A stretch of DNA of 55,795 nucleotides, taken from Granulosicoccus sp964449565 (GTDB taxonomy: Bacteria > Pseudomonadota > Gammaproteobacteria > Granulosicoccales > Granulosicoccaceae). The notes beneath the pieces are model-generated. The model worked only from the letters and a program-made list of their open reading frames with translations, searched no databases and was not told the origin of the DNA. The stretch's first letter is position 1, and each line of letters opens with the position of its first letter. A program made the translations under genes and the position numbers. The stretch covers positions 1 through 55,795 of the forward strand of contig CAYUZB010000012.1 in assembly GCA_964449565.1 (NCBI GenBank), written 5' to 3'. Positions 17,736-26,525 of the stretch are shown here, in pieces.

Positions 17736-18125
17736 TTAACGTTTAACGGAACGCTGTGCGTCGAATTTACGGCGCTCTTCGTCAAATTTCTCTCGTTCCC
17801 GACGGAGCGAATCTCGTTCTTCGTCAAGCGCTTCTCTTTCGGTATATCCGTTTGGAACGCCGCCATGGTTGGACCCTGTGGTTTTTTGATAGCTACCGGA
17901 AGATTGGGACCATCCTTGTTTAAGGCCTTGTATTGCGTCGCCGATGCGGCCAGAGAATGCTGAAATTGTTTCAGGGCGGCTGAAATCCAGATTTAACTGT
18001 CGTCCCCATATAATGTACGCAATCATGATCATAGCGAGTGGCCAGGCAAGCAAAAACAACACGATTGTTATGCCAATGTTGACTGACGACCAACCTGGGG
18101 CTAGCTGAGAACGTAAATCTGACAT
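17736..18125 (-). CDS. Small DUF2852-like membrane protein
   Basis: A 129-residue protein with one or two membrane segments (about residues 17-45; WPLAMIMIAYIIWGRQ is a recognisable stretch) followed by a polar linker and a highly charged C-terminal coiled coil (REALDEERDSLRRERE and on). The architecture resembles DUF2852 proteins, known mostly from alphaproteobacteria, which have the same 'aWPLa...YiiWG' helix and a charged tail. The function is unknown. The gene stands alone, with gene-free DNA on both sides. Confidence 0.7.
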   Translation of the reverse strand: MSDLRSQLAPGWSSVNIGITIVLFLLAWPLAMIMIAYIIWGRQLNLDFSRPETISAFSGRIGDAIQGLKQGWSQSSGSYQKTTGSNHGGVPNGYTEREALDEERDSLRREREKFDEERRKFDAQRSVKR

Positions 18126-18426
18126 GGAAGCTTCCTCAAACAGGTGTGGTCATGATGTGACCGCAATTCAATTTTTTCAAGGGTTTTAAACACTATATTG
18201 TTTTGGACGCTACTATAGGGAAAGTAACAAGAATTTATCAATGCATTTGATATTGGGCTTCGCTATCCTGCGTGTGGCGGCGCTGATAATTTTAATGCAT
18301 GGCTAGTACATTTCGTGCGTGGCCCAATATTGGTTTTTTCAGGAATCGGCGTTGTTCCGTGACGGCCGTATACCGAAACTTGATTCGCAACTTTGTCAAG
18401 AGAGTGTATTCGATTTTGGAAAACAC

Positions 18427-18454
18427 TTGACTTAAGCGCACGGGTCGTTAGGAT
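18427..18454 (+). promoter_or_regulatory. Probable sigma-70 promoter for the Arg/Asn/Gln-rich gene
   Basis: TTGACT at 18427-18432 and TAGGAT at 18449-18454 are separated by 16 bases. The expected leader is about 190 bases before the ATG at 18649, long for a bacterial gene. Confidence 0.5.
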
Positions 18455-18557
18455 AACGGCCTGAACTTGGATGGCTTTGGTCCGGGTTTTGGCCGAAATG
18501 GCAATAGACGCAACGTGTGATGATTCCGCGACAGGTGTGAGAAAAAATTGGGCGTCC

Positions 18558-18581
18558 GTAACCCTTTGAGCGTCGGGTTAC
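18558..18581 (+). promoter_or_regulatory. Leader hairpin
   Basis: GTAACCC (18558-18564) and GGGTTAC (18575-18581) form a perfect seven-base-pair stem with a ten-base loop in the long leader of the downstream gene. There is no T-run, so it is not a canonical terminator. Confidence 0.4.
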
Positions 18582-18610
18582 CAGATGCAAGACATAACAA
18601 CGACATCTAC

Positions 18611-18663
18611 ACTGTTTTCGTAATGATTAGTGACGAGACTGTTTTCGTATGACGAATGACGAG
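18611..18663 (+). repeat. Imperfect tandem duplication spanning the start codon
   Basis: A 27-base copy at 18611-18637 and a 26-base copy at 18638-18663 share the ACTGTTTTCGTA block and a downstream TGACGAG. The copies carry two alternative start codons. The first ATG (18623) opens a nine-codon ORF (MISDETVFV) whose stop overlaps the real start at 18649. Confidence 0.7.
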
Positions 18664-19788
18664 CCGCAAAAAGCGGCCTCTGGCGATTCCGTATCGCAGA
18701 ACACACATGCATCACGCAAGCCTCGAAGCGATGGACCGCACAGACGCAAGCCGCGTCCGCAAAATGCAAATCAGAACAACCGTCAGCGGCGTCCGCAAGG
18801 GCAACGCCGCGATGGTAACAACTCGCAGTCGCGCCATAAGGGCGGAAACAATGGCAACACGGATTCGCGTAATGGCCATCGATCACAACGGCAAGGTCGT
18901 TCCCCAAATCGAGCTAGAGCGAATCGCCAGGTAGCAGACGATATTGGCAATCGTCGTTCGCCCGGTTTGTATGACGATATAGACATCGATGATATTACCG
19001 AGGAAATGGATGCCATCGGCAATAGGGCTTTGCCTGAGTCAAAGCAAGCGATCGAACACGAAGACGATGACTTCGGTAATAGAGATAACTACAATGTCAA
19101 CAACCGTTTCCCTTCCGATAGCAATTTGTTAGGCGGTTTCGATCCCTACGATTTCGGCAGTCTCGTTGGTGGTAACACGGCGCGAGGTGGTCGCGGACAA
19201 CAGCGGCAGAGTGGACGATCACGACGTCCAGCCAATGCAAACCGTCAAGCACGTGCGCAAGGTCGGTCTGGTAATCGATCACCTCAACAAGGTAATGGAC
19301 GTAATCAGGGACAGAATCGTAACCGGTCTGCTCAGGGGCGCAACAATAATCGACCACAGGGCTCTGGTGGTAACCGGCATCCACAAGGGCGGGGACGGCA
19401 TCAAAATCAGAATAGAAACCGCAACGCGCAAAACCGTAACTCAACGCAGGAAGCAGGCGTTACAGCAAATGATGCACAGGCCACGGTTACTGCTTCGCCG
19501 CCTACGCCCGCTCCGGCTGCAACGCCTGCAGTTAACGCGACGTCATCAGTTGCAACGCCCGCAGTAGCCCCAGTCGCTGCAGCGCCCGCTCGAACGAGTC
19601 GAAAGCCCAAGGCGGTCAAAGCGGTAAAAGAAAGCTCGGCTAATCCCCCTATAATCAAACACGATACACCTGCACCAAAGCTTGAAGCTGCACCCGCAAA
19701 AACGTCTAAACCTCGAGCGAAGAAAAAGGCAGCCGCAAAAAAGCGCAGCAAAAAATCCTCCGACTCGGATAGCAAAGGCGATAGTTGA
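18649..19788 (+). CDS. Disordered Arg/Asn/Gln-rich, RNA-binding-like protein
   Basis: A 379-residue protein with no recognised folded domain. Residues about 1-95 are Arg/Asn/Gln/Gly rich. Residues about 96-175 are acidic and contain three GNR motifs (IGNRRSP, IGNRALP, FGNRDNY). Residues about 176-270 return to Arg/Asn/Gln/Gly repeats, about 271-330 are Ala/Pro/Thr rich, and the tail is Lys/Ala rich like histone H1. The basic, RG-containing composition fits an RNA-binding or condensate-forming protein, similar in character to RNase E tails; this is inference. Asn/Gln codons and compositional bias set it apart from its neighbours. The start lies in a small tandem duplication with no good Shine-Dalgarno. 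Confidence 0.7.
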   Translation: MTNDEPQKAASGDSVSQNTHASRKPRSDGPHRRKPRPQNANQNNRQRRPQGQRRDGNNSQSRHKGGNNGNTDSRNGHRSQRQGRSPNRARANRQVADDIGNRRSPGLYDDIDIDDITEEMDAIGNRALPESKQAIEHEDDDFGNRDNYNVNNRFPSDSNLLGGFDPYDFGSLVGGNTARGGRGQQRQSGRSRRPANANRQARAQGRSGNRSPQQGNGRNQGQNRNRSAQGRNNNRPQGSGGNRHPQGRGRHQNQNRNRNAQNRNSTQEAGVTANDAQATVTASPPTPAPAATPAVNATSSVATPAVAPVAAAPARTSRKPKAVKAVKESSANPPIIKHDTPAPKLEAAPAKTSKPRAKKKAAAKKRSKKSSDSDSKGDS

Positions 19789-19914
19789 TTTTGTCAGTCG
19801 GACTTACTGCGTCGACTTCGGCATTCGCCATGTGCAAAAAACATCACGCACCATTAGTGTCGTCAAAGCAAGGCATGTAATAAAGCTAGCTTATGCGATA
19901 CGTTTAGCCTATCG

Positions 19915-21573
19915 CTACATATTCGGGTAGTTGGGCCCGCCACCACCTTCGGGTACTACCCATGTAATGTTCTGGCTTGGATCCTTGATATCGCAGGTCT
20001 TGCAATGGATGCAATTTTGCGAATTGATCTGGAAGCGTGGCAGGTCGTCTTCAACTATGACCTCATAGACACCGACCGGGCAATAGCGTTGCGCTGGCTC
20101 TGCAAATTTTGGCAAGTTGACGGTGATAGGGACAGTAGAATCAGTTAACTGCAAGTGTACCGGCTGATTGTCTTCATGATTCGTATTCGATAGAAACACT
20201 GAGGACGGCTTGTCAAAGCTGATCTCGCCATCAGGTTTTGGGTATTCGATGGGTGAACAGGCATCAGCACGCTTCATACATTCATGATCTGGCGTATTGT
20301 CACTGAGTTTGAAGGGTAATCGACCGCCAAAGAAATTCTGATCGATGAAATTGTAGGCACCTCCAAGGTACATGCCAAACTTGTGTAGCGCTGCACCCCA
20401 GTTTCGTGAAGCATGTAGTTCCTGGCCAGCCCAGCTCGACAGAAAAGCGTCGTTGAACTCGGTTAGTTCGCGTCCTTCATTGTTTTCTTCAGCGAGTGCC
20501 GTGGCGATTGTTTCGGCAGCGATCATCCCGGATTTCATTGCCGTATGTGTGCCTTTGATTTTGGCGAAATTCAGTGTTCCGGCTTCACAACCTACTAGCA
20601 AACCGCCTGGCATGCTCATGCGGGGCAGGGAGTTAAGGCCGCCTTTGGCTATAGCACGGGCACCATAGCTGACACGCTCGCCACCTTCGAGTACACCGCG
20701 AATGGTGGGGTGTTGCTTGAAGCGCTGAAATTCGTCGAAGGTGCTCAAATGAGGATTCGAATAATTAAGGTCAATGATCAGTCCAACAACAACTTGGTTG
20801 TCGTCGAGGTGATACAGGAAGCCGCCACCAGTACTATTGGACTCTGACAATGGCCAACCGGCACCATGTACGACGACCCCCGGTTCATGCTTGTCGGGGT
20901 CAACCTGCCATAACTCTTTCAACCCGATGCCATAGTGTTGCGGCGCCTTTTCTTCATCAAGATTGAATTTTGTTATCAGTTCCTTGCCGAGATGTCCGCG
21001 GCATCCTTCGGCAAAGACGGTGTAACGGGCGTGTAGTTCCATGCCCCGTTCGTGCCCCTCTTTTGGATTGCCTTCAGCATCGAGCCCCATGTCGCCGGTG
21101 GCGACGCCTCTGATGCGTCCATCTTCATGATAAAGAATTTCCGCGGCAGCAAAGCCCGGAAAAATCTCGACGCCAAGGCTCTCTGCCTGTTCACCAAGCC
21201 AGCGAGTAAGGTTACCTACACTCGCAATGTAGTTACCGTGATTGTGCATGGTCTTTGGCGACATGAATCCGGGCATGCGTAATGATTTTTGCTCGCTGGT
21301 AAAGAACAGAATGTCATCGCGTGTTACTGCGGTGTTCAGTGGTGCTCCTTGTTCTTTCCAGTTCGGGAACAGTTCTTCAAGCGCGCGCGGTTCAACGACT
21401 GCACCAGACAAAATATGAGCGCCGACTTCGGACCCTTTCTCCAGTACTACAACCGAGATTTCCTGCTCTTTTTCTTGAGCGATCTGCATCAAGCGGCATG
21501 CCGTTGAAAGCCCTGCAGGGCCTGCGCCAACGACGACCACATCGAACTCCATGGATTCGCGTTCTGTGCTCAT
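19915..21573 (-). CDS. Electron transfer flavoprotein-ubiquinone oxidoreductase
   Basis: A 552-residue, full-length ETF-QO. It carries electrons from electron transfer flavoprotein (fed by acyl-CoA and other dehydrogenases) to the quinone pool at the inner membrane. The N-terminus has the FAD motif VVVGAGPAGLSTA. The middle contains VGNLTRWLGEQAE and ARAIAKGGLNSLP. The C-terminal iron-sulfur segment has the cysteines of NCIHCKTCDIKDP plus an upstream RYCPVGVYE. It is commonly required for fatty-acid oxidation, consistent with the acyl-CoA genes further right, though it is not in their operon. Confidence 0.96.
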   Translation of the reverse strand: MSTERESMEFDVVVVGAGPAGLSTACRLMQIAQEKEQEISVVVLEKGSEVGAHILSGAVVEPRALEELFPNWKEQGAPLNTAVTRDDILFFTSEQKSLRMPGFMSPKTMHNHGNYIASVGNLTRWLGEQAESLGVEIFPGFAAAEILYHEDGRIRGVATGDMGLDAEGNPKEGHERGMELHARYTVFAEGCRGHLGKELITKFNLDEEKAPQHYGIGLKELWQVDPDKHEPGVVVHGAGWPLSESNSTGGGFLYHLDDNQVVVGLIIDLNYSNPHLSTFDEFQRFKQHPTIRGVLEGGERVSYGARAIAKGGLNSLPRMSMPGGLLVGCEAGTLNFAKIKGTHTAMKSGMIAAETIATALAEENNEGRELTEFNDAFLSSWAGQELHASRNWGAALHKFGMYLGGAYNFIDQNFFGGRLPFKLSDNTPDHECMKRADACSPIEYPKPDGEISFDKPSSVFLSNTNHEDNQPVHLQLTDSTVPITVNLPKFAEPAQRYCPVGVYEVIVEDDLPRFQINSQNCIHCKTCDIKDPSQNITWVVPEGGGGPNYPNM

Positions 21574-21661
21574 CTTTAAGTCTCGCTTGTCATGTTTAGG
21601 TTAATAATAAACTCTAGCTGTCGGTACTGCTTGTCAATTCAACGTGGGTTTGAACATCGGG

Positions 21662-23071
21662 TTAAGCAAATCGTTCAAGCTTTAACAAATTGGTGGTTTT
21701 TCCGCGTTTGGCCGCCGCGGCTTTAGCGCCAAAATCCTTTCGTAGCTTTTTCGCCAGTACTTTCATTGACGACTTCTCGCCATGTACGAGTAGAACTGGT
21801 GGGCGGTTTTTGAAGTTTCCGTACCAGGTCAGCATGCCGTCCTGATCGGCATGGGCTGACAAACCTCCAACGGTATGAATGCTGGCTCGCACCTTGATTC
21901 GCTCACGCCAGAGCTTGACCGTTTCGTCGCCATCCACAAGTCGACGTCCCAGAGTGCCCGGTGACTGATAACCGGCAATGATCACATGAGCGTCTGGTCG
22001 CCAAAGGTTGTGTTTCAAATGATGCAGTATGCGACCGCCGTTACACATACCACTGCCAGCAACCACGATGGCACCTGATGGCATCGCATTGATGGCGCGT
22101 GACTCGTCAGCCGTGCGTGAAAATTTAAGATTAGGCATGGCGAGCAAGGGGCCATTCTGTTTATAGAATTCGGCTGCTTCCTCGTCGTAGAGCCCAATGT
22201 GTTTCAGATAAACTTCACTGGCTTCTATCGCCATGGGGCTGTCGAGAAAGATCTTCCACGGTGCAAGATTCCACTCCTTGAAATAGCGAGCCATGGTGTA
22301 GAGAATCATTTGGCTACGCCCGACGGCAAACGCCGGGATCAGAATGTTGCCGCGGGTGGCGGTGACAGTATTTGCAATGTCACTGACTTCGGCCAGCGTG
22401 TCCTTCCAGTCTCGATGCTCACGATTGCCATATGTACTTTCCATTAACACCAGGTCAGCATCTTCAAGCATGTGAAAGTCGCGAAGTATTGGTGAGCCAC
22501 GATGACCCAGGTCACCACTGAATACGACCTTGCGTGTCTCCGAACCTTCGCTCAGTTTGAGTTCCACCATCGCCGAACCAATGATGTGTCCCGCGTCGAA
22601 CAGTTGCACGGTGACACCTTGCGCGACTTCAATGGGTTTTCGGTATGGAATCGGTTCAAGGCGCTTCAGCGTCTTTTCAACATCATTGGATTCGTACAAG
22701 GGTGATAGCAGTGGTTTGCCTTCACGTTTGCGGCGCTTGTTCTTGCGTTCGACATCACGGGCGTTCAGATGAGCTGAGTCTTTCAACAGGATTTTGACGA
22801 GATCGCAACTGGCGGGGTGGGAGTAGATTCGGCCCTTGAAACCTTGCTTGATCAGTATCGGCAAGCGGCCACTGTGATCGATGTGCGCGTGACTGAGCAC
22901 AACAGCGTCCAGCTCGGCCGGATTGAAGGGGAAGGGATCGTGGTTACGTAGTTCGTCCTTTCTGCGCCCCTGGATCAGCCCACAGTCGAGCAGGACTTTA
23001 GTGTCGCCTGCCTCCAGAAGATGGCAGGAGCCTGTTACTTCTTCAGTCGCACCGTAGCTCGTCAGTTTCAT
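21662..23071 (-). CDS. Metallo-beta-lactamase/beta-CASP RNA-processing nuclease family
   Basis: A 469-residue MBL-fold protein of the beta-CASP group (CPSF73/Ysh1-like in bacteria). The zinc-binding HxHxDH motif is clear (SHAHIDHSG). Later landmarks include FSGDLGHRGSPIL, LMESTYGNREH, the beta-CASP segment SPMAIEASEVY, VVAGSGMCNGGRI and GGLSAHADQDG. These enzymes are predicted metal-dependent RNA or DNA hydrolases. The start MKLTSYGATEEVTGSCH matches the usual N-terminus. It is divergent from rlmKL with a 78-base spacer. Confidence 0.92.
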   Translation of the reverse strand: MKLTSYGATEEVTGSCHLLEAGDTKVLLDCGLIQGRRKDELRNHDPFPFNPAELDAVVLSHAHIDHSGRLPILIKQGFKGRIYSHPASCDLVKILLKDSAHLNARDVERKNKRRKREGKPLLSPLYESNDVEKTLKRLEPIPYRKPIEVAQGVTVQLFDAGHIIGSAMVELKLSEGSETRKVVFSGDLGHRGSPILRDFHMLEDADLVLMESTYGNREHRDWKDTLAEVSDIANTVTATRGNILIPAFAVGRSQMILYTMARYFKEWNLAPWKIFLDSPMAIEASEVYLKHIGLYDEEAAEFYKQNGPLLAMPNLKFSRTADESRAINAMPSGAIVVAGSGMCNGGRILHHLKHNLWRPDAHVIIAGYQSPGTLGRRLVDGDETVKLWRERIKVRASIHTVGGLSAHADQDGMLTWYGNFKNRPPVLLVHGEKSSMKVLAKKLRKDFGAKAAAAKRGKTTNLLKLERFA

Positions 23072-23149
23072 GGCATTTTGTCTTCCGCCGTCCTGCGGCG
23101 ATTGTCCGCGTATATACTGCTGCCATTGTAGCGATTTCCCGCCCTGTTA

Positions 23150-25315
23150 ATGATTCAATTCTATGCCACCTGCGCGTCTGGTCTGGCACCGCTTCTGGCA
23201 GATGAGCTGACGTCCATCGGCCTCAACGGGGTGCGGCGGGCAGGAGCAGGGGCCAGTTTTACCGGTACTGTTGAAGATGCCTACAGAGCTTGCCTGTGGT
23301 CACGGCTCGCCAATCGGGTGCTCTTGCCTCTGCACCGAGTGGCGGCTGAGACGCCCGAATCGCTTTATGCGGGTGTTCGTGAGGTTGACTGGTCAGCGCA
23401 TTTGCGGGCGAGCAACACAATAGCCGTAGACTTCTTTTCTGCCCATTCGAGCATTACACATACACAGTTTGGCGCGCAGAAAGTCAAGGATGCCATCGTC
23501 GATCAATTCCGTGAGGCCAGTGGTGATCGACCCAACGTCGATCGTGATCGGCCGGATATCCGTGTCAACGTATACGTCTTCAAGAATGAGGCGCGTATAG
23601 CGCTGGACCTGTCGGGGGACAGTTTGCATCGACGGGGGTATCGACGAGAGGGAGGGAGAGCGCCCTTGAAGGAAAACCTGGCGGCTGGCCTCCTGATGTT
23701 GGCTGAGTGGCCGCGTCGTTTGCAAGAGGGTGAGGCGTTTGTCGATCCCATGTGCGGCTCCGGAACGCTAGCCATTGAAGCTGCACTGATCGCAGGAAAT
23801 ATTCCACCCGCCTGGTCACGCGACTACTTTGGATTTACTGCCTGGCTTGAACATGATCAATCTCAATGGGAAAAATTGCGTAATGACGCTGAAGCGGCAA
23901 GACGGCCCATTGATGTCGAGATTGTGGCAAGTGATCAATCTCCGACAGTACTGGAGGAGTGTCGATTGAACGTATCGCATGCTGACCTTGGAGAAAGCAT
24001 TGATATACAGCAACACGATGTACTCAAGCGCGGAATCGACAAATCAGCTTCATCAAAAGGGCTCCTGCTGACCAATCCTCCTTATGGCGAACGTTTGCAA
24101 ACGGACGATCATTTCTACGCCTCACTCGGTCAGGCGCTGAGTCGTCACTATGGTGGTTGGTCGTGTCATGTGTTTACCGCGGATAGTGCACCGTGGCGTC
24201 AAATGGCGCTGCAGTTGAATCCTGTACTTGAGATCAAGAATGGTGGAATAGATTGTTTGTTGCTCGGAGGAGATATTCCCTCGACTCGAGCGCCGCAGGG
24301 TACTCCCATTGATGTCACCGCATTTTCCAATCGCGTCAAGAAAAATGCTCGCTCACTCAAGGGCTGGGTGAAACAATCCAATGTTCAAGCCTATCGCTTG
24401 TATGATGCTGATTTGCCCGATTTCTCTGTGGCTATCGATATCTACAACGCTGACGACAAGCATTGTCTGGTTCAGGAATACAAAGCCCCGCGTACGGTCA
24501 ATATCGCTGTTGCGGCGGACAGGCTTGCTGGCGTCATGGACTGCTTGCCAGCACTTCTGGATATCCCGCCGCAGAACGTTCACTTGCGTTTGCGCGAACG
24601 TCAGGGTGGTACTGCTCAGTACACCAAAAGTGATAGTACTCAGTCGGTTGTTTCAACGGTTGAGGAATATGGCGCGCGTTATGAAGTCAATTTCACGGAT
24701 TATCTGGATACCGGACTTTTTCTGGACCATAGACCCGTACGTCGTCATATCCAGCAGACAATCAAAGGCGGACGTTTTCTAAACCTGTTTGCCTACACTG
24801 CCACTGCGACGGTCGCAGCGGTATTGGGAGGCGCTTGCAGTAGCGTGTCTGTTGATTTGTCGAAAACCTATTGTGATTGGGCTAAACGTAACCTTGACCA
24901 TAACAACGCTGATCCTGAATGCCATCAAGTGGTTCGCCAGGATGTGATGGGGTGGCTCGATAGCGACGCGGCCAAGAACCATGAACCATTTGATATGATT
25001 TTATTGGACCCGCCCACATTCTCGAATTCCAGCTCGGTTGAAAAGGACTGGAATGTACAGGAGCATCATGTCGATGCGATCAGGGCTTGTCTCGATTTAC
25101 TGGCGCCTGGTGGTGTTTTGATATTTTCCAACAACTTTCGAAAATTCAAACTTGATGAAGCTGAACTCATGGCTACTGCACAGAATCCGGGTGACATCGA
25201 GATCGAGGATCGGAGTCGTTGGTCAATTGACAAAGATTTTCAACGTAACAGCCGCGTACATCAATGCTGGTTTGTCATGAAAAATCCGCGTCCCCGGTCT
25301 TTGAAGACCGGGTAG
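23150..25315 (+). CDS. rlmKL: Bifunctional 23S rRNA methyltransferase RlmKL
   Basis: A 721-residue fused enzyme that makes m2G2445 (RlmL half) and m7G2069 (RlmK half) in 23S rRNA. The order is an N-terminal THUMP domain, a first Rossmann methyltransferase with DPMCGSGTLAIEAA near 199 and NPPYGERL near 309, then a second methyltransferase with FLNLFAYTATATVAA and DPPTFSNSSS near 619. The fusion and length match gammaproteobacterial RlmKL. The last codons overlap a perfect hairpin. It is followed after 78 bases by sohB. Confidence 0.96.
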   Translation: MIQFYATCASGLAPLLADELTSIGLNGVRRAGAGASFTGTVEDAYRACLWSRLANRVLLPLHRVAAETPESLYAGVREVDWSAHLRASNTIAVDFFSAHSSITHTQFGAQKVKDAIVDQFREASGDRPNVDRDRPDIRVNVYVFKNEARIALDLSGDSLHRRGYRREGGRAPLKENLAAGLLMLAEWPRRLQEGEAFVDPMCGSGTLAIEAALIAGNIPPAWSRDYFGFTAWLEHDQSQWEKLRNDAEAARRPIDVEIVASDQSPTVLEECRLNVSHADLGESIDIQQHDVLKRGIDKSASSKGLLLTNPPYGERLQTDDHFYASLGQALSRHYGGWSCHVFTADSAPWRQMALQLNPVLEIKNGGIDCLLLGGDIPSTRAPQGTPIDVTAFSNRVKKNARSLKGWVKQSNVQAYRLYDADLPDFSVAIDIYNADDKHCLVQEYKAPRTVNIAVAADRLAGVMDCLPALLDIPPQNVHLRLRERQGGTAQYTKSDSTQSVVSTVEEYGARYEVNFTDYLDTGLFLDHRPVRRHIQQTIKGGRFLNLFAYTATATVAAVLGGACSSVSVDLSKTYCDWAKRNLDHNNADPECHQVVRQDVMGWLDSDAAKNHEPFDMILLDPPTFSNSSSVEKDWNVQEHHVDAIRACLDLLAPGGVLIFSNNFRKFKLDEAELMATAQNPGDIEIEDRSRWSIDKDFQRNSRVHQCWFVMKNPRPRSLKTG
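25293..25312 (+). terminator. Hairpin embedded in the end of rlmKL
   Basis: CCCGGTCTT (25293-25301) and AAGACCGGG (25304-25312) form a perfect stem directly followed by the TAG stop. There is no T-run after it, so intrinsic termination is uncertain. It could stabilise the mRNA 3' end. Confidence 0.35.
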
Positions 25316-25393
25316 CATTATCTGAGTCTGATTCGTATACGTATCGGCAAACTTAGTCTGTTTCGCTACCTATGATTTTTATCGGAGAACCCT

Positions 25394-26491
25394 GTGGCTG
25401 AATTTTTCTTCAACTATGGATTATTTTTTCTCAAGACCTTGACCTTTGTCATCGCGGTTATCGCGATCGTCACGGTTATCGTATCTGCTGCAGCTCGTCG
25501 TCCCTCGGGTGGAGACAAGGACGGGCATATTGAAATCCTCAAATATAACGAGCGCCTGGATGACATGGCCGAAGCGCTGTCTTTTTCCATGCTCGAACCC
25601 GTTGAGCAAAAACATGCGCTAAAGGACAAGAAGGCGACGGAAAAGGCCGAAAAGAAAGCAGCGAAAGCGGCCGCAAAACGTGCGAAAAAACAGCGCGGTT
25701 CGGGTGAAACCGTCCTGAGTGAACCGACTCGTAAGCGTGTCTATGTCCTCGATTTCGATGGGGATATCCGCGCCAGCGATGTTGAGAAGTTGCGCCGGGA
25801 AATCACCGCTGTTCTGACAACTGCCACCAGCGATGATGAAGTCGTCGTCAAGGTTGAAAGCGGCGGCGGTATGGTGACGTCGTACGGTCTGGCAGCTTCA
25901 CAACTGGATCGCTTGCGCAAGAAAAAAATCCCGTTGACGATTTGCGTCGACAAAGTGGCAGCCAGCGGTGGTTATATGATGGCCTGTGTTGCGGACAAGC
26001 TTGTGGCGGCCCCATTTGCCGTGCTCGGCTCTATTGGCGTGGTCGCACAGATTCCCAACTTTCATCGTCTTCTCAAGCAGTTCAATATCGACTTCGAATT
26101 GCTGACCGCTGGTAAGTACAAACGAACCCTGACGCTGTTTGGGGAAAATACCGATGAGGCACGTACGAAATTTCTTGAAGATATTGAACGTATACATCAG
26201 CAGTTCAAGGCCTATGTAGGAGAGCGCCGACCGTCGTTGGATATCGAGAAGGTCGCTACAGGCGAGATCTGGTCTGGTCAGGATGTGTTGGATCTGGATC
26301 TGGCCGATCAGCTGTCCACCAGTGACGAGTACCTGGTCGATGCCTGTAGTGAATGTGATGTGCTTATGGTCAGCTACAAGGAAAAGAAAAGCCTGATGAC
26401 GCGATTCAATTTAGGTGTTCAACAGGGCATCGATAGTCTGTTGATGAAGTGGTTGGATAGATTGATGAAGAGCCGGTTTTCAGCTAGCTGA
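25394..26491 (+). CDS. sohB: SohB-family inner-membrane serine protease
   Basis: A 365-residue S49-family protease. An N-terminal membrane helix (FFLKTLTFVIAVIAIVTVIV) is followed by a Lys/Ala-rich charged linker (about 85-105) and the SppA-like catalytic domain. The expected nucleophile region is DKVAASGGYMMA near residue 195, and the lysine region is GKYKRTLTLFGENT. The start is a GTG at 25394, with GGAG seven bases upstream. SohB degrades or processes membrane-associated proteins. It is convergent with the acyl-CoA ligase gene, with 34 bases between stops. Confidence 0.94.
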   Translation: MAEFFFNYGLFFLKTLTFVIAVIAIVTVIVSAAARRPSGGDKDGHIEILKYNERLDDMAEALSFSMLEPVEQKHALKDKKATEKAEKKAAKAAAKRAKKQRGSGETVLSEPTRKRVYVLDFDGDIRASDVEKLRREITAVLTTATSDDEVVVKVESGGGMVTSYGLAASQLDRLRKKKIPLTICVDKVAASGGYMMACVADKLVAAPFAVLGSIGVVAQIPNFHRLLKQFNIDFELLTAGKYKRTLTLFGENTDEARTKFLEDIERIHQQFKAYVGERRPSLDIEKVATGEIWSGQDVLDLDLADQLSTSDEYLVDACSECDVLMVSYKEKKSLMTRFNLGVQQGIDSLLMKWLDRLMKSRFSAS

Positions 26492-26525
26492 CATAAGCCT
26501 ACGTTCAGGAATAGTCGGTCTGAAT

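Larger units (their letters stand above)
18126..18648. other. 523-base intergenic region with promoter and long leader
   Basis: This divergent spacer lies between the DUF2852-like gene and the Arg/Asn/Gln-rich gene. It contains a fair rightward promoter (18427-18454), a leader hairpin (18558-18581) and a tandem duplication over the start codon (18611-18663). Closer to the leftward gene, GGTCA and TGACC form a short stem near 18146. No RNA gene or credible ORF was identified in the remaining bases. Confidence 0.5.

Noticed and set aside
18578..18907. Cys/His-rich ORF on the minus strand
   Set aside because: It is a shadow of the Arg/Asn/Gln-rich coding region and its leader; it has no family resemblance.
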